Assembly (NCBI RefSeq): GCF_025905425.1
Contig: NZ_CP109603.1
Span: 1,462,001 to 1,526,000, forward strand
Direction: 5' to 3'
DNA: 64,000 bases
From: Pseudomonas putida
GTDB taxonomy: Bacteria > Pseudomonadota > Gammaproteobacteria > Pseudomonadales > Pseudomonadaceae
Made by a program: the position numbers and the translations under genes. This document shows positions 29,194-37,966 of this stretch, piece after piece. Position 1 is the first letter of the stretch. Every line of letters starts with the position of its first letter. A model generated the notes under the pieces. That model worked only from the letters and a program-made list of their open reading frames with translations, did no database searches and was not told the DNA's origin.

Positions 29194-30408
29194 ATGCAAG
29201 CGTTGAATCTTAACAGCGGAACGCGAACGCTTGCGGTTGGATACGGAGCTTCCAAGTGTGGCGAGTTCGCTTTCGAGGCTGCTTTTGCAGTGGCGATCGT
29301 ATCGGTTACCGAGGCCGATCTCTTGTTGATCGGGATGGTGTACTTCTTTCGTTATCTGCCCAGTGCGGTGTTTTCACCCATGGGTGGCTGGCTGGCGGAT
29401 AACTGCAATAGAAAACGTACGTTGTTGCTGGTGGAAGTGACGAAAAGCATCTTGGCACTGTCCTTTTTCGCGTTGTTCAGCCTGTCCACGCCCGCGTTAG
29501 TTGCGTTGATTGGTTTGGCGATGATTATGACGGCGCTAGACTGTCTTTATGTACCGACGTTTCGTGCCTATTTCCCCGATATCGTGGAAAAAGAAAGGCT
29601 GCCTTCGGTCAACAGCGCTATCCAGGTGGTTGAGGATGCCGCCTCGATCATCGGGCCGTTGGTGTTCTCTGCAGGTGTGTTGTTGCTTTCCCGTGAGGCG
29701 GCCTTTCTTTTCTTTGCTGCATGCCTGGTGGTATCGGCGTTCAGTATCGCTACTCTGGCCCCGGGTAGGTCGAGCCCGCGCCAGGTCTTCGATGTGCGGT
29801 CTGTGGTGCGAGATGCTGCTAGTAGTGTGAACAAGCTCAGGGCCAGCAATGCACCGTTGTTCGCTGTCATCTGCTGCACCACGATTTGCGCGATGTTCGC
29901 CACCTCGGTCATTCGGTTCATCCTGCCCGCTTCGGTGCTTGAACATTTCGCTTCCGAGGCTGCAGTAGGGTACGTTTTATCACTGCTAGCGGCAGGTACT
30001 GTGCTGGGAAGTCTCCTGTATACCCGCTTCAACAAGCGGACCACCGCGCAACAGGTACTCCGTTATTGGGCGTTGTACGGCGCACTGTTTTTCTTGGCGG
30101 CTGTCCTGCTTCAGTTCAGTGACGTGCTGTTCTTGGTGATCCTGTTCATCGTCGGCTTTGTCGGTGCATTCGTCGATATCGCTATCGTGACCAACATTCA
30201 ATGCCTGTCGAAGGACCGTGAAGTCGGCAGAAATTTTTCCTTGTACTACTTCACTGCCGTCCTCGGGGATGCTGCTTCAGGGCTAGTTGCCTGTTTTGTC
30301 TTTGTACTGGCGGGGCCGGCGACCTTCCTTTGGATGACACTGATGCTGTTTATCGCACCGTTGCGCTGGACACTGAAGAGCGCTGGCCATCGTAAAGGGC
30401 AAAGTTAG
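29194..30408 (+). CDS. MFS transporter, MFS_3/EntS-like exporter
   Basis: A 404-residue protein with twelve predicted membrane helices. It shows the MFS loop motif in GGWLADNCNRKRTLLLVE and the AIQVVEDAASIIGPLVF segment typical of the MFS_3 branch that includes the enterobactin exporter EntS. A strong GAGGAG precedes the ATG. Codon use is visibly less GC-biased than the neighbours (runs such as TTATCACTGCTAGCGGCAGG), and the gene follows an AT-rich gap, both hinting at acquisition by transfer. No siderophore or antibiotic genes are beside it, so its substrate is unknown. Confidence 0.85.
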   Translation: MQALNLNSGTRTLAVGYGASKCGEFAFEAAFAVAIVSVTEADLLLIGMVYFFRYLPSAVFSPMGGWLADNCNRKRTLLLVEVTKSILALSFFALFSLSTPALVALIGLAMIMTALDCLYVPTFRAYFPDIVEKERLPSVNSAIQVVEDAASIIGPLVFSAGVLLLSREAAFLFFAACLVVSAFSIATLAPGRSSPRQVFDVRSVVRDAASSVNKLRASNAPLFAVICCTTICAMFATSVIRFILPASVLEHFASEAAVGYVLSLLAAGTVLGSLLYTRFNKRTTAQQVLRYWALYGALFFLAAVLLQFSDVLFLVILFIVGFVGAFVDIAIVTNIQCLSKDREVGRNFSLYYFTAVLGDAASGLVACFVFVLAGPATFLWMTLMLFIAPLRWTLKSAGHRKGQS

Positions 30409-30483
30409 CCTGGAAAGGCTCGAGCAACTGGTCGGGAGGGTGCCGAAGCCCCTGCGTTGGGACTACAGCCCCAGGTATCGCCG

Positions 30484-31386
30484 TCAGGATTCGACGCAAG
30501 GATCTGAACCCGCAACAGCTGGAGCTTGCGTGGTGAAAAACCTGACAGGCAAAGCTACCTGAAGACATGCCTGGCGATAGGCCCCAGGTGTCACCCCATA
30601 AGCCTGCTTGAACTGCCGGCTCAAGTGGCTCTGGTCCGCAAAGCCAAGCGCAAACGCCACCTCTGAAGCCACCTGGCCGCGTTTCAGAAACTCACGGGCG
30701 CGGGCCAGGCGCCGTTGCTTGAGCCAGGCATGGGGCGGCAGGCCGGTGGCCTGGCGAAATACCCGGGCGAAGTGGAAGGGCGACAGGTTGACTGCCGCCG
30801 CCAGGGCTTCAAGCGAGGGTGGGTCGGCCAGTTGGCTCTCCAGCAGTTCGCGGGCGCGGGCCACCGCCAGGGGTTCATGGCCGGGTGCGGTGGGCTCGGC
30901 GCATTGCCCATGGCGTTGCACCAGGACCAGCACGGCATGGCGCCAAGCCGTCTGCTGCTCCAGGGCGCTGGCAGCAGATTCGGACAGCTGGTGCAGCTGG
31001 CTGAAGGCCAGGGCCAGGGCCGGGTCCTGGATCACACTGTCCTTGAAGATGGGCATGCCGTGGCGGCCCAGTTCCAGCTCTTCGAGCACGCCGGTGACCC
31101 GTTCATGCTCCGGGTAGAAGCCGCGATAGCGCCAGCCCGCTTCGTGGGCAGTGGCGCCGGTGTGCAGTTCGTCGGGGTTGATCAGCACCATGCTGCCGAC
31201 CGGGGCCAGGTGCTCGCTGCCGCGATGCCAGAAGCGCTGGGCGCCGGACTCGATCACGGTGAAGACATAGCCTTCGTGTACATGCGGGGCGAAGCGCTGC
31301 TGAAAATACCGTGCGTGCAGCATTTCAACGTCGCCCAGCGCCGGCGCCTGCCACAGGTGGGTCTGCTCGCGCAGGGGCGTGGTCAT
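30484..31386 (-). CDS. AraC family transcriptional regulator (AzlCD-linked)
   Basis: A 300-residue regulator. The N-terminal cupin-like ligand domain (about 10-150) contains FAPHVHEGYVFTVIESG and GSMVLINPDELHTG. The C-terminal pair of helix-turn-helix motifs (about 180-275) has SLEALAAAVNLSPFHFARVF and EVAFALGFADQSHLSRQFKQ. Its ATG overlaps the azlD stop (ATGA), so it is the last gene of azlC-azlD-araC, a common arrangement. It probably controls this export operon in response to an amino acid, though no operator was identified. Confidence 0.92.
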   Translation of the reverse strand: MTTPLREQTHLWQAPALGDVEMLHARYFQQRFAPHVHEGYVFTVIESGAQRFWHRGSEHLAPVGSMVLINPDELHTGATAHEAGWRYRGFYPEHERVTGVLEELELGRHGMPIFKDSVIQDPALALAFSQLHQLSESAASALEQQTAWRHAVLVLVQRHGQCAEPTAPGHEPLAVARARELLESQLADPPSLEALAAAVNLSPFHFARVFRQATGLPPHAWLKQRRLARAREFLKRGQVASEVAFALGFADQSHLSRQFKQAYGVTPGAYRQACLQVALPVRFFTTQAPAVAGSDPCVES

Positions 31387-31697
31387 GCCAGCCAGCTGCG
31401 CAGGAGGAAGAAGATCAACATGCTCACCAGCATGCTCAGCAACACGCTACGGGTCAACAGCACCAGGGCCACGGCTACCACCGAACCTAGCAGATAAGGG
31501 TTGAGCAGGCTCAGGTTCAGTTGGTGCTCAGGCATGAAGATGATTGGCCCGCAGATGGCGGTGAGCATGCCCGGCACCGCGAACCCCAGAAACTGCCGGG
31601 CATTGGAGCTCAGGCGCAAGGGCAGGCGGGGCTCAAGAAACGCATAGCGATTGAGAAACACGATGGCGCCCATGGCGAATATCAGCAACCAGGTCAT
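31383..31697 (-). CDS. azlD: AzlD family membrane subunit of branched-chain amino acid exporter
   Basis: A 104-residue protein with about three to four membrane helices (MTWLLIFAMGAIVFLNRYAF, then FAVPGMLTAICGPIIF and VALVLLTRSVLLSMLVSML). It is the small partner of AzlC; in known pairs the two together export branched-chain amino acids such as azaleucine. The ATG at 31697 overlaps the azlC stop (ATGA) and the stop overlaps the araC start, so expression of all three is coupled. Confidence 0.92.
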   Translation of the reverse strand: MTWLLIFAMGAIVFLNRYAFLEPRLPLRLSSNARQFLGFAVPGMLTAICGPIIFMPEHQLNLSLLNPYLLGSVVAVALVLLTRSVLLSMLVSMLIFFLLRSWLA

Positions 31698-32395
31698 GCA
31701 CGGCCTCCAACGCATTTCTGGCAAATGAAACCGGCGCTCATGCCAAGCAGGCCGGCAGCCACCAGGGCGGTTTCCCAGTGCCAGGCACTGAACAGTACCG
31801 AGCAGAACAGCGACACCGCCACGCACACCACCGTGGCGAGGTTGCGCACCAGCGGCGCGATCAGGGCGACGAAAGTGGCGACAATGGAAAAGTCCAGGCC
31901 CAGCTGGTCGAGGTGCGGAATGTTCTGGCCAAGGACAATGCCTGCCAACGTGAACAGGTTCCAGGCGATATAGAACGTCAGGCCCACGCCCAGGGCATAC
32001 CAGCGATTGAACTGCTGTTGGTCATAGTGGCTGGTCAGGGCGAAGAATTCGTCGGTCAACAAGAAGCCCAGGCCTAACCGCCAGCGCAGCGGCTGGTTGG
32101 ACAGCACCGGGCGCATGGACAGGCCGTAGAGCAGGTGCTGGGACGTCAGCAGCAAGGTGGTGAGCAGGATCGACGCCAGGTTGGCACCGCCCTTGAGCAT
32201 GCCGATCGCCACCAGTTGCGCGGCACCGGCGAAAACGATGGCCGAAAGCCCTTGGCCTTGCCAGGCGCTCAGGTTGGCTTCGATGGCCATGGAGCCTGCC
32301 AGCAGGCCCCAGGGGGCGACGGCCAGGGAAAGCGGGAGAATGGCGATGGCGCCGTGAAGAAAGGCTTGGCGGGCGATGTGTGGGCTATCTGGCAT
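31694..32395 (-). CDS. azlC: AzlC family amino acid export permease
   Basis: A 233-residue inner-membrane protein. Family motifs include LPLSLAVAPWGLLAGSMA, AIVFAGAAQLVAIGML, SQHLLYGLSMRP and GFLLTDEFFALTS. AzlC forms the larger subunit of the branched-chain amino acid exporter with AzlD. First gene of the azlC-azlD-araC operon; the 102 bp between it and the Sel1-like gene, which is transcribed towards it, should hold the promoter. Confidence 0.93.
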   Translation of the reverse strand: MPDSPHIARQAFLHGAIAILPLSLAVAPWGLLAGSMAIEANLSAWQGQGLSAIVFAGAAQLVAIGMLKGGANLASILLTTLLLTSQHLLYGLSMRPVLSNQPLRWRLGLGFLLTDEFFALTSHYDQQQFNRWYALGVGLTFYIAWNLFTLAGIVLGQNIPHLDQLGLDFSIVATFVALIAPLVRNLATVVCVAVSLFCSVLFSAWHWETALVAAGLLGMSAGFICQKCVGGRA

Positions 32396-32497
32396 GGTGG
32401 CTGCAACGCGTGTACTCGGTTGGGCAGCATGCCAGAGTGGGGCGGGTGATGGCTTGAACGATCTTGCTGGTTTGGCGCTTGGCCGGGACGAATGTCG

Positions 32498-33199
32498 CTA
32501 TCGATGGCTGGTCAACCTGCGTTGCGCTGTCACGCACCCGTTGATCTCCACCGCCTTCTGCAGCAAGGTCTGGCGATGCTGAGTGTCCAGATCTGCCAGC
32601 GACCGGTACACCTCGGCCTGGTAGTCGCGCTGACGCCCCCACTGCATTTCCAGGCCCTGCGGCTGGCTGCGGCTGCAGGCCAGTCGCGGGGCCGGTTGCG
32701 GGTAGTAAGGGGCGTACTGGGTGGCCATGCTCGGAATCGCCTCCAGCGTTGCGCGATACTCCGCGCTGGCATTGTAGGGCGAGCACCAGGTGGCGATGGC
32801 CGGAGCCGGTGCCGCGAAGCCCTGCTTGAGGCTGGCGACCAGCAAGGGGCAGGCGGCGTCCGGGATTTGCCCGACGGGCAAGTAGGTCATGTAGTAAAGC
32901 GCAAGCCGGTATTGCGCCACGGGGTGGCCCAGGGCCACTGATTTTTTCAGCAGTGCCACAGCGGTGGGCAAGGTGTGGGCCAGGGCTTGGCCCTGGCGGG
33001 TGAGCTCCGGATCGCTACCCACGGCAGTGCGCAGTGAACTGGCGCCGTCGTCCAGGCTGTCGGCCTGTTCGAGTAGCGGCAGGGCCTGGCGGTAGAGCAG
33101 GTCGGCATGAGGGTCGATGCGTGCGTCGAGCGCCTGCGCGGCCAGCGGCATCAGTGCAATCAACAGCGGGGGCAGGATGACCGCGCGACTCACAGGCAT
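32498..33199 (-). CDS. Exported hypothetical protein with Sel1-like helical repeat
   Basis: A 233-residue protein with a signal peptide (MPVSRAVILPPLLIALMPLAAQA). A stretch around KKSVALGHPVAQYRLALYYM resembles one Sel1/TPR-like repeat. The C-terminal half has several Cys (ATWCSPYN, LACSRSQ, EINGCV) that may form disulfides in the periplasm. I do not recognise a named family and no function can be given. The 150 bp upstream holds no other gene. Confidence 0.65.
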   Translation of the reverse strand: MPVSRAVILPPLLIALMPLAAQALDARIDPHADLLYRQALPLLEQADSLDDGASSLRTAVGSDPELTRQGQALAHTLPTAVALLKKSVALGHPVAQYRLALYYMTYLPVGQIPDAACPLLVASLKQGFAAPAPAIATWCSPYNASAEYRATLEAIPSMATQYAPYYPQPAPRLACSRSQPQGLEMQWGRQRDYQAEVYRSLADLDTQHRQTLLQKAVEINGCVTAQRRLTSHR

Positions 33200-33349
33200 G
33201 CCTCGTGAGCGGCGCCGTCATGGCAGGCAGCCAGTGCTTGATGGACGGCTTCGATGTTCATGACAGGTACACGTGCGCCTCAGGCGGATCGGAACGACGA
33301 CGTATTCTAGCCACCCAAGGGGCCTCGCCGGAAGAGCAGCGGGCAACTG

Positions 33350-34444
33350 TCAGACGAGCTTGATGGGTGCGACCTTGCGCTGAGCGTGTTTTTCCTGGGC
33401 CAGGCCAAGCTTGGCAGTGATGACCTTGGCCAGGGCATTGTTGCCCAGGTCGTTGAAGTGCAGACGGTCGACGAACAGGTCAGCGCCGAAGACCGGCGAG
33501 CTGCTGAGCATGCTGTTCATGTCGTAGCAGGGGACCGGGTCCGCCTGGCTTTTGATGCGGCGAAAGAAGGCGGTGTGCAACTGGCTGTCAAACACCCCGT
33601 CCAGCAAGCGGTCGAAGTTCGCCGACTGCGACTCCAGCCCCATCAGCATGGCCTGTTCACCCGCTGGCAAGGTTTCCCGGCACCAGGGCAGCAGTGGCTG
33701 GAGTATGAAGGTCAGGGTGGCATGGCTGTCTGCCAGCAGACGCTCCCACTGGCGCAAGGTGCGGCCGATGTTGTCGGCCGCGCGGGCCAATCGCTTTTCA
33801 GGGGGTGACAACGGCTTGGCGGCAGGCGCTACGGGAGGGCGCGCGGTCAGGGCTTGGCCGAGACGTCGCCAGAGTGATTGCCGGCGCGGGGCCGTAGCTG
33901 GCGGCATGCCCTCGCTGAAGCTGTTCAGCGTGTTCTGCAAGGCCATGGCGTGCAGCGGCTCGTGGGGGCTGGTGAGGACTTCGCACAGGGCTTCATGGGC
34001 CAGCGTATTGAGGCCGCTGAGTACCACCACATGGCCGAGCTGGCCGAGCCGGTGTTGGTGGGTAAGGAACATCAGCAGCTCCTGGCCGGCATTGAGCCCA
34101 CAGCCGGCCAGGCTCAGCCAGACCTCACCGGTCAGCATCGACAGGTGCGAAGCCACTGTGTGCTCGTCGCTGCTGGCGCCGATACCCAGCGCAGTAGAGC
34201 CCCCTACCAGCAGGTTGATGCGCGGCGCCGCGCCGCGCTCGGCCGCCGAGAAACGCTTGCCGGCGCAATGGCTGTAACGCAGGCCAAGGGCATCGGTGTT
34301 GATGGTGCCGGAGCGATAGCCGCTCTCGTGTACATGCAAGGTGTGTGGCGCACGGCGGTTGCCCAGCAACAGAAAGCGCTGATAGTCCTGTTGCAGCGGC
34401 GAAGGAGGGCCCGGAGCATACGTGGTGGTGTCGGTCGTTTTCAT
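33350..34444 (-). CDS. SGNH-hydrolase-like protein ('inducer of phenazine A' type)
   Basis: A 364-residue soluble protein. It has an SGNH-like nucleophile block (LLVGGSTALGIGASSDEHTV) and a C-terminal catalytic Asp/His block (FVDRLHFNDLGNNALAK), with a variable Pro/Ala-rich insert in the middle. Pseudomonas proteins of this type are often labelled 'inducer of phenazine A'; I cannot verify that link here and no phenazine genes are present. The ATG at 34444 has GGAGAG just upstream. It is the last gene of the YqcI-LysE-SGNH operon, 25 bp after lysE. The substrate of any hydrolase activity is unknown. Confidence 0.65.
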   Translation of the reverse strand: MKTTDTTTYAPGPPSPLQQDYQRFLLLGNRRAPHTLHVHESGYRSGTINTDALGLRYSHCAGKRFSAAERGAAPRINLLVGGSTALGIGASSDEHTVASHLSMLTGEVWLSLAGCGLNAGQELLMFLTHQHRLGQLGHVVVLSGLNTLAHEALCEVLTSPHEPLHAMALQNTLNSFSEGMPPATAPRRQSLWRRLGQALTARPPVAPAAKPLSPPEKRLARAADNIGRTLRQWERLLADSHATLTFILQPLLPWCRETLPAGEQAMLMGLESQSANFDRLLDGVFDSQLHTAFFRRIKSQADPVPCYDMNSMLSSSPVFGADLFVDRLHFNDLGNNALAKVITAKLGLAQEKHAQRKVAPIKLV

Positions 34445-34469
34445 GGGCTCTCCGAGCGATGCTTGCGGC

Positions 34470-35096
34470 TCAGGCCGCCAGTTCCTTGAGGTTGTAGAGC
34501 AGCCCGCCCGCACTAATCAGCAGCAGGGCGACGCCCGACGCCAGGCTGATCAGGCGGTTGCTGCGTTGCGAGGCGATCTTGCCGATGGCGAAGATGTACA
34601 GGCTGAGCACGGCGAAATCGATGGCCACCCACAGCAGCGACAGCACCACCATGCTCTTGCCGAACGATTCGGTGATCTGGATGAACTGAGGGAAAAAGGC
34701 GATGAAGAAGATGATGTCCTTGGGGTTGGAGATGCCCACCATGAAGCCTTGCAGCAGGCCGCCACGCCCAGGCCGCGGTGCCTCGCTCGCAGCCTCCGGC
34801 GTTGGCGCCTGCAGGGCTTCCCTGAGGGTGCCCACGGCGATGTAGCCGATGAACAGGCAACCCAGCAGGCTCATGCCGCTGAGCCAGGCCTTGTCGATGG
34901 CCGCGCTGGTCAGGATGATCCAGGCCGCGGCGCCAATCAGTACCAGCGATGCCCAGTTGGTACCGACGGCAGTGAACATGGCCTTGCGCGAGCCGGAGGC
35001 GGCGGCGGTGTTTACGATCAGTGCCACTACCGGGCCAGGGGTGGCGATCAGCAGCAGAACGGTCAGTGCGTAGGTGGCGGTCAGTGCGGTATTCAC
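34470..35096 (-). CDS. LysE family amino acid/metabolite exporter
   Basis: A 208-residue membrane protein with about six helices. It starts at GTG 35096, 2 bp after the YqcI-family stop, which gives the family N terminus NTALTATYALTVLLLIATPGP (the conserved ATPGP). Other motifs are GFMVGISNPKDIIFFIAFFP. LysE/RhtB proteins export amino acids and related small molecules. As the middle gene of an operon with an SGNH protein and a YqcI protein, it may export the product made or modified by its neighbours; this is inference. Confidence 0.87.
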   Translation of the reverse strand: MNTALTATYALTVLLLIATPGPVVALIVNTAAASGSRKAMFTAVGTNWASLVLIGAAAWIILTSAAIDKAWLSGMSLLGCLFIGYIAVGTLREALQAPTPEAASEAPRPGRGGLLQGFMVGISNPKDIIFFIAFFPQFIQITESFGKSMVVLSLLWVAIDFAVLSLYIFAIGKIASQRSNRLISLASGVALLLISAGGLLYNLKELAA

Positions 35097-35098
35097 GG

Positions 35099-35875
35099 TC
35101 AGTTCTCGATCAATGTGTCGGGTGTTACGTGGGCGTGGAATGGGCAGCGCGATGGGTTCAGCGAGCCCGCCTCTTGCAACTGGTACTGCTTCCACTCGTA
35201 GTTGTCGGCATCGCCGAACGCGCCAAGGGTGTCGGGCATGACGCCGTCGTTGTAATGGGCCACGCGCTCGCGGATGCGGGCACGGATGCGCTTGCCACTT
35301 TCGGTGCTGGCATTGGCCACCTCATCGAAGTTTTCCCGAGGGTTGATGACGAAGGTGATGTGTTGGCCCAGGTTGCGGCTTTTCATCTGCCGGTGGCCGG
35401 GGAAGTTCATGTTGATGAACAGCGGCATGCCGGCGTAGCAGAACGACCATCCGGTGTTGTCAGGGTCGGTCGGTATCGCCTGCGGCCAAGGGTGTGGGTC
35501 GCGTGCATGGACGCCACGCAGGACTTTCCAGGCCAGGGCCTGCTGCTCGGCGAGGGTGCATTCGGTAGCGGTTTCGAGAAACACCACCAGCGGGCTGCCG
35601 ATGCGCTGCTTGAGCGGAATCGGCGCGATGGTGCGCACGTAGTCGGCCAGGCCCTGAGCGATGTCATCGGCCAGTTGCTCGGCGCGGGCGAAGAGAATGT
35701 GGCACGTCTCGCTGGCAACCGCTTTGCGGCCGAACAGGCACGGAAAATCGGGGTTGGCGAGAATACCGCGAAAATGCTGTATGGTTTTGTAGGTCCAGTG
35801 TTGCGTGTTCCGCACATGTTCAGCGGCCAGCTCTAGCGCATCCAGGCGATAGCAGTTTCCATAACCCGTAAACAT
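35099..35875 (-). CDS. YqcI/YcgG family protein
   Basis: A 258-residue soluble protein. Features of the YqcI/YcgG family are HFRGILANPDFPCLFGRKAV near the start, FCYAGMPLFINMNFPGHRQM, TFVINPRENFDEVA, and a C-terminal CPFHAHVTPD. The family is widespread but its reaction is not known; the conserved Cys and His suggest metal or heme chemistry. First gene of the operon with LysE and the SGNH protein, and divergent from a LysR regulator across 160 AT-rich bp that should contain the regulator site. Confidence 0.82.
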   Translation of the reverse strand: MFTGYGNCYRLDALELAAEHVRNTQHWTYKTIQHFRGILANPDFPCLFGRKAVASETCHILFARAEQLADDIAQGLADYVRTIAPIPLKQRIGSPLVVFLETATECTLAEQQALAWKVLRGVHARDPHPWPQAIPTDPDNTGWSFCYAGMPLFINMNFPGHRQMKSRNLGQHITFVINPRENFDEVANASTESGKRIRARIRERVAHYNDGVMPDTLGAFGDADNYEWKQYQLQEAGSLNPSRCPFHAHVTPDTLIEN

Positions 35876-36035
35876 GATTTCCCCAGGCGTTTAATTAAGT
35901 AACGTTCCAGTCATATGCAGGCAGAATCGTTGGATATCTTTATTGTTTACCTGCATTTTCTGAGACAGACTTAACGTTGTAAAACGCGTGGAACTATGAC
36001 CTACTATTAGTCTCACTCATGCTTCGGACGTCGCC

Positions 36036-36956
36036 ATGTCGGAACGGATACAGGCCTTGCACGCCCTGCGTGCTTTCGAGGTGGCCTCTCGTTATGGCTC
36101 CTTTACCCGTGCGGCCGAGGAACTGGTGCTGACCCAAGGGGCCGTCAGCCACCACATCAAGACCCTCGAGGCCATGTTCGGCTGCGACTTGTTCGAGCGT
36201 CGTGGGCCGAAACTCAGCCTGACCGAGCACGGGCGCCTGCTCTCACAGGAGCTCAAGGTCGGCTTCAAGATCATCGAGAACGCCTGCGCATTGTTGCGTC
36301 AGGATCGTTACGGGGTGCGTCTGAAAGCGCCGTCCACGCTGACCATGCGCTGGTTGCTCAGGGCCCTGGACGGGTTCAAGAAGATCGACGACAGCAGCAG
36401 CGTGCAACTGTCGAGCGTATGGATGGACATCGACAGCGTGGACTTCTATTCGGAGCCCTACGACTGCGCCATCTTGTTGGCCAACGGCCGTTTCCCCGCC
36501 GACGTCGAAAGCTTCAAGCTGTTCGATGAGTGGCTGATCCCGGTGTGCCACCCCGATTACATGGCGCATGCCCAGCCAGGCCTGGCGGACCTGCGCCAGT
36601 GCGAGTTCCTGCACCCGTCCCCGGACCGGCGCGACTGGCGACGCTGGCTGGCGCGTATGGACGCACTGGATATCAGCATCGATCAGGGGCAGGTTTTCGA
36701 TACCCTCGACCAGGGGATCTCGGCGGCCCAGCAGGGCTTGGGCATCTCGGTGGTGGACTTGGTGCTGGCCAGCTCCGACCTGTCGGCAGGGCGGCTGGTG
36801 ACACCCTTCAAGTACGCGGTGGCCACCGGCGACGGTTATTACATGACCTGGCTCAAATCCAGCCCCAAGGCGCGGCAGATGCACAAGTTGCGTGATTTTC
36901 TGATCAGCCAGGTACCGCCGCTGGCCTACAAGGACATCAACTACTTGTACGGCTGA
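36036..36956 (+). CDS. LysR-type regulator (GcvA-like), probable controller of the YqcI operon
   Basis: A 306-residue LysR protein. The N-terminal helix-turn-helix reads LRAFEVASRYGSFTRAAEEL and QGAVSHHIKTLE, and the effector domain (about 90-295) contains LFDEWLIPVCHPDYM and SAAQQGLGISVVDLVL. It most resembles the GcvA/AmpR-like branch. The divergent layout with the YqcI-LysE-SGNH operon is the classic one for a LysR activator and its target. Its 3' end overlaps the next, convergent LysR gene by 16 bp. Confidence 0.92.
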   Translation: MSERIQALHALRAFEVASRYGSFTRAAEELVLTQGAVSHHIKTLEAMFGCDLFERRGPKLSLTEHGRLLSQELKVGFKIIENACALLRQDRYGVRLKAPSTLTMRWLLRALDGFKKIDDSSSVQLSSVWMDIDSVDFYSEPYDCAILLANGRFPADVESFKLFDEWLIPVCHPDYMAHAQPGLADLRQCEFLHPSPDRRDWRRWLARMDALDISIDQGQVFDTLDQGISAAQQGLGISVVDLVLASSDLSAGRLVTPFKYAVATGDGYYMTWLKSSPKARQMHKLRDFLISQVPPLAYKDINYLYG

Positions 36957-37846
36957 GGGCTGCCGGTGGATACCCGTTCGAGCATGAAGTCGATGAACAC
37001 CCGCAGCTTGGGGGGAACCTGTCGCCCCGACGGCCACAGCAGGTAGAAGCTGCCACGCCGCTCCATGAAGCTGCCGAGCACGCTTACCAGCGAACCGGCA
37101 GCCAGCTCGCGGCGCACGCTGAAGTCTGGCAGGCAGGTGATGCCGCGGTGGTTGAGGGCAAAGCAGATGCGTGTCTCGACGTGGTTGCACACCATCGAAA
37201 TGGGGATGTCATAGCCCTGGTCGGGGTGCTCCTGGCGTAGCGGCCAGTTCTCCAGCTTGCCACTGCTGGGGAAGCGGTAGTGCAGGCAAGTGTGCGCGCT
37301 CAGCTCACGGGGGTGGCTGGGGGCGCCACGCTCGCGCAAGTACTCGGGTGATGCCACCAGGTGATGCTGGAAGTGGCCGAGAAACTTGGCATTGAGGCGC
37401 GAGTCCACCGGCTGGCCACCGCGCATCACCACATCGAAACCCTCTCCGACGATATCCACCATGCGGTCGGTGAACTCCAGGTCCAGTTCTACCTCGGGGT
37501 ACAGCGCCATGAAGTCGGCAAGTGCCGGCATCACCAACCCGGTGACCTGCGGCAGGCTCACGCGCAGGCGACCACGCGGGGTTTCGCTGGCCTGGGACAG
37601 TGCCTGCTCGGTCGCTTCTATTTCGGCTAGGATGCGCCGGCTGCGCTCAAGAAACAGCGTGCCTTCGGCGGTCAGGGTGATGCTGCGCGTGCTGCGATGG
37701 AACAGGCGCACACCCAGGCGGCTTTCCAGCCGCGCCACCCGCTTGCCCACGGCCGAGGCGGTGATGCCCAGCGACTGGCCGGCGGCGACGAAACTGCGGG
37801 TTTCGGCAACCCGGTTGAAGACCACGAAGCCGCTGAGGCTGTCCAT
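36941..37846 (-). CDS. LysR-type regulator, divergent from an MFS exporter
   Basis: A 301-residue LysR protein of the CrgA/DmlR-like branch: FNRVAETRSFVAAGQSLGIT, ASAVGKRVARLESRLGVRLF, then an effector domain with PRGRLRVSLPQVTGLVMPAL and VVMRGGQPVDSRL. The ATG at 37846 is preceded by GGGAG and gives the standard start. It is divergent from the MFS gene at 37967 across 120 bp and is the likely regulator of that exporter. Its end overlaps the convergent LysR gene. Confidence 0.92.
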   Translation of the reverse strand: MDSLSGFVVFNRVAETRSFVAAGQSLGITASAVGKRVARLESRLGVRLFHRSTRSITLTAEGTLFLERSRRILAEIEATEQALSQASETPRGRLRVSLPQVTGLVMPALADFMALYPEVELDLEFTDRMVDIVGEGFDVVMRGGQPVDSRLNAKFLGHFQHHLVASPEYLRERGAPSHPRELSAHTCLHYRFPSSGKLENWPLRQEHPDQGYDIPISMVCNHVETRICFALNHRGITCLPDFSVRRELAAGSLVSVLGSFMERRGSFYLLWPSGRQVPPKLRVFIDFMLERVSTGSPQPYK

Positions 37847-37966
37847 GAGGCGCTCCCGATTGCGGACGCTGATGTCCGGAGTGAGCGGCATTGTAACCAT
37901 CTTTTTCCGCAATGCCGCTGCCATGCACACTGTCGGCCTCGATTTCCCCTTTCAAGGCCTTCCGCA

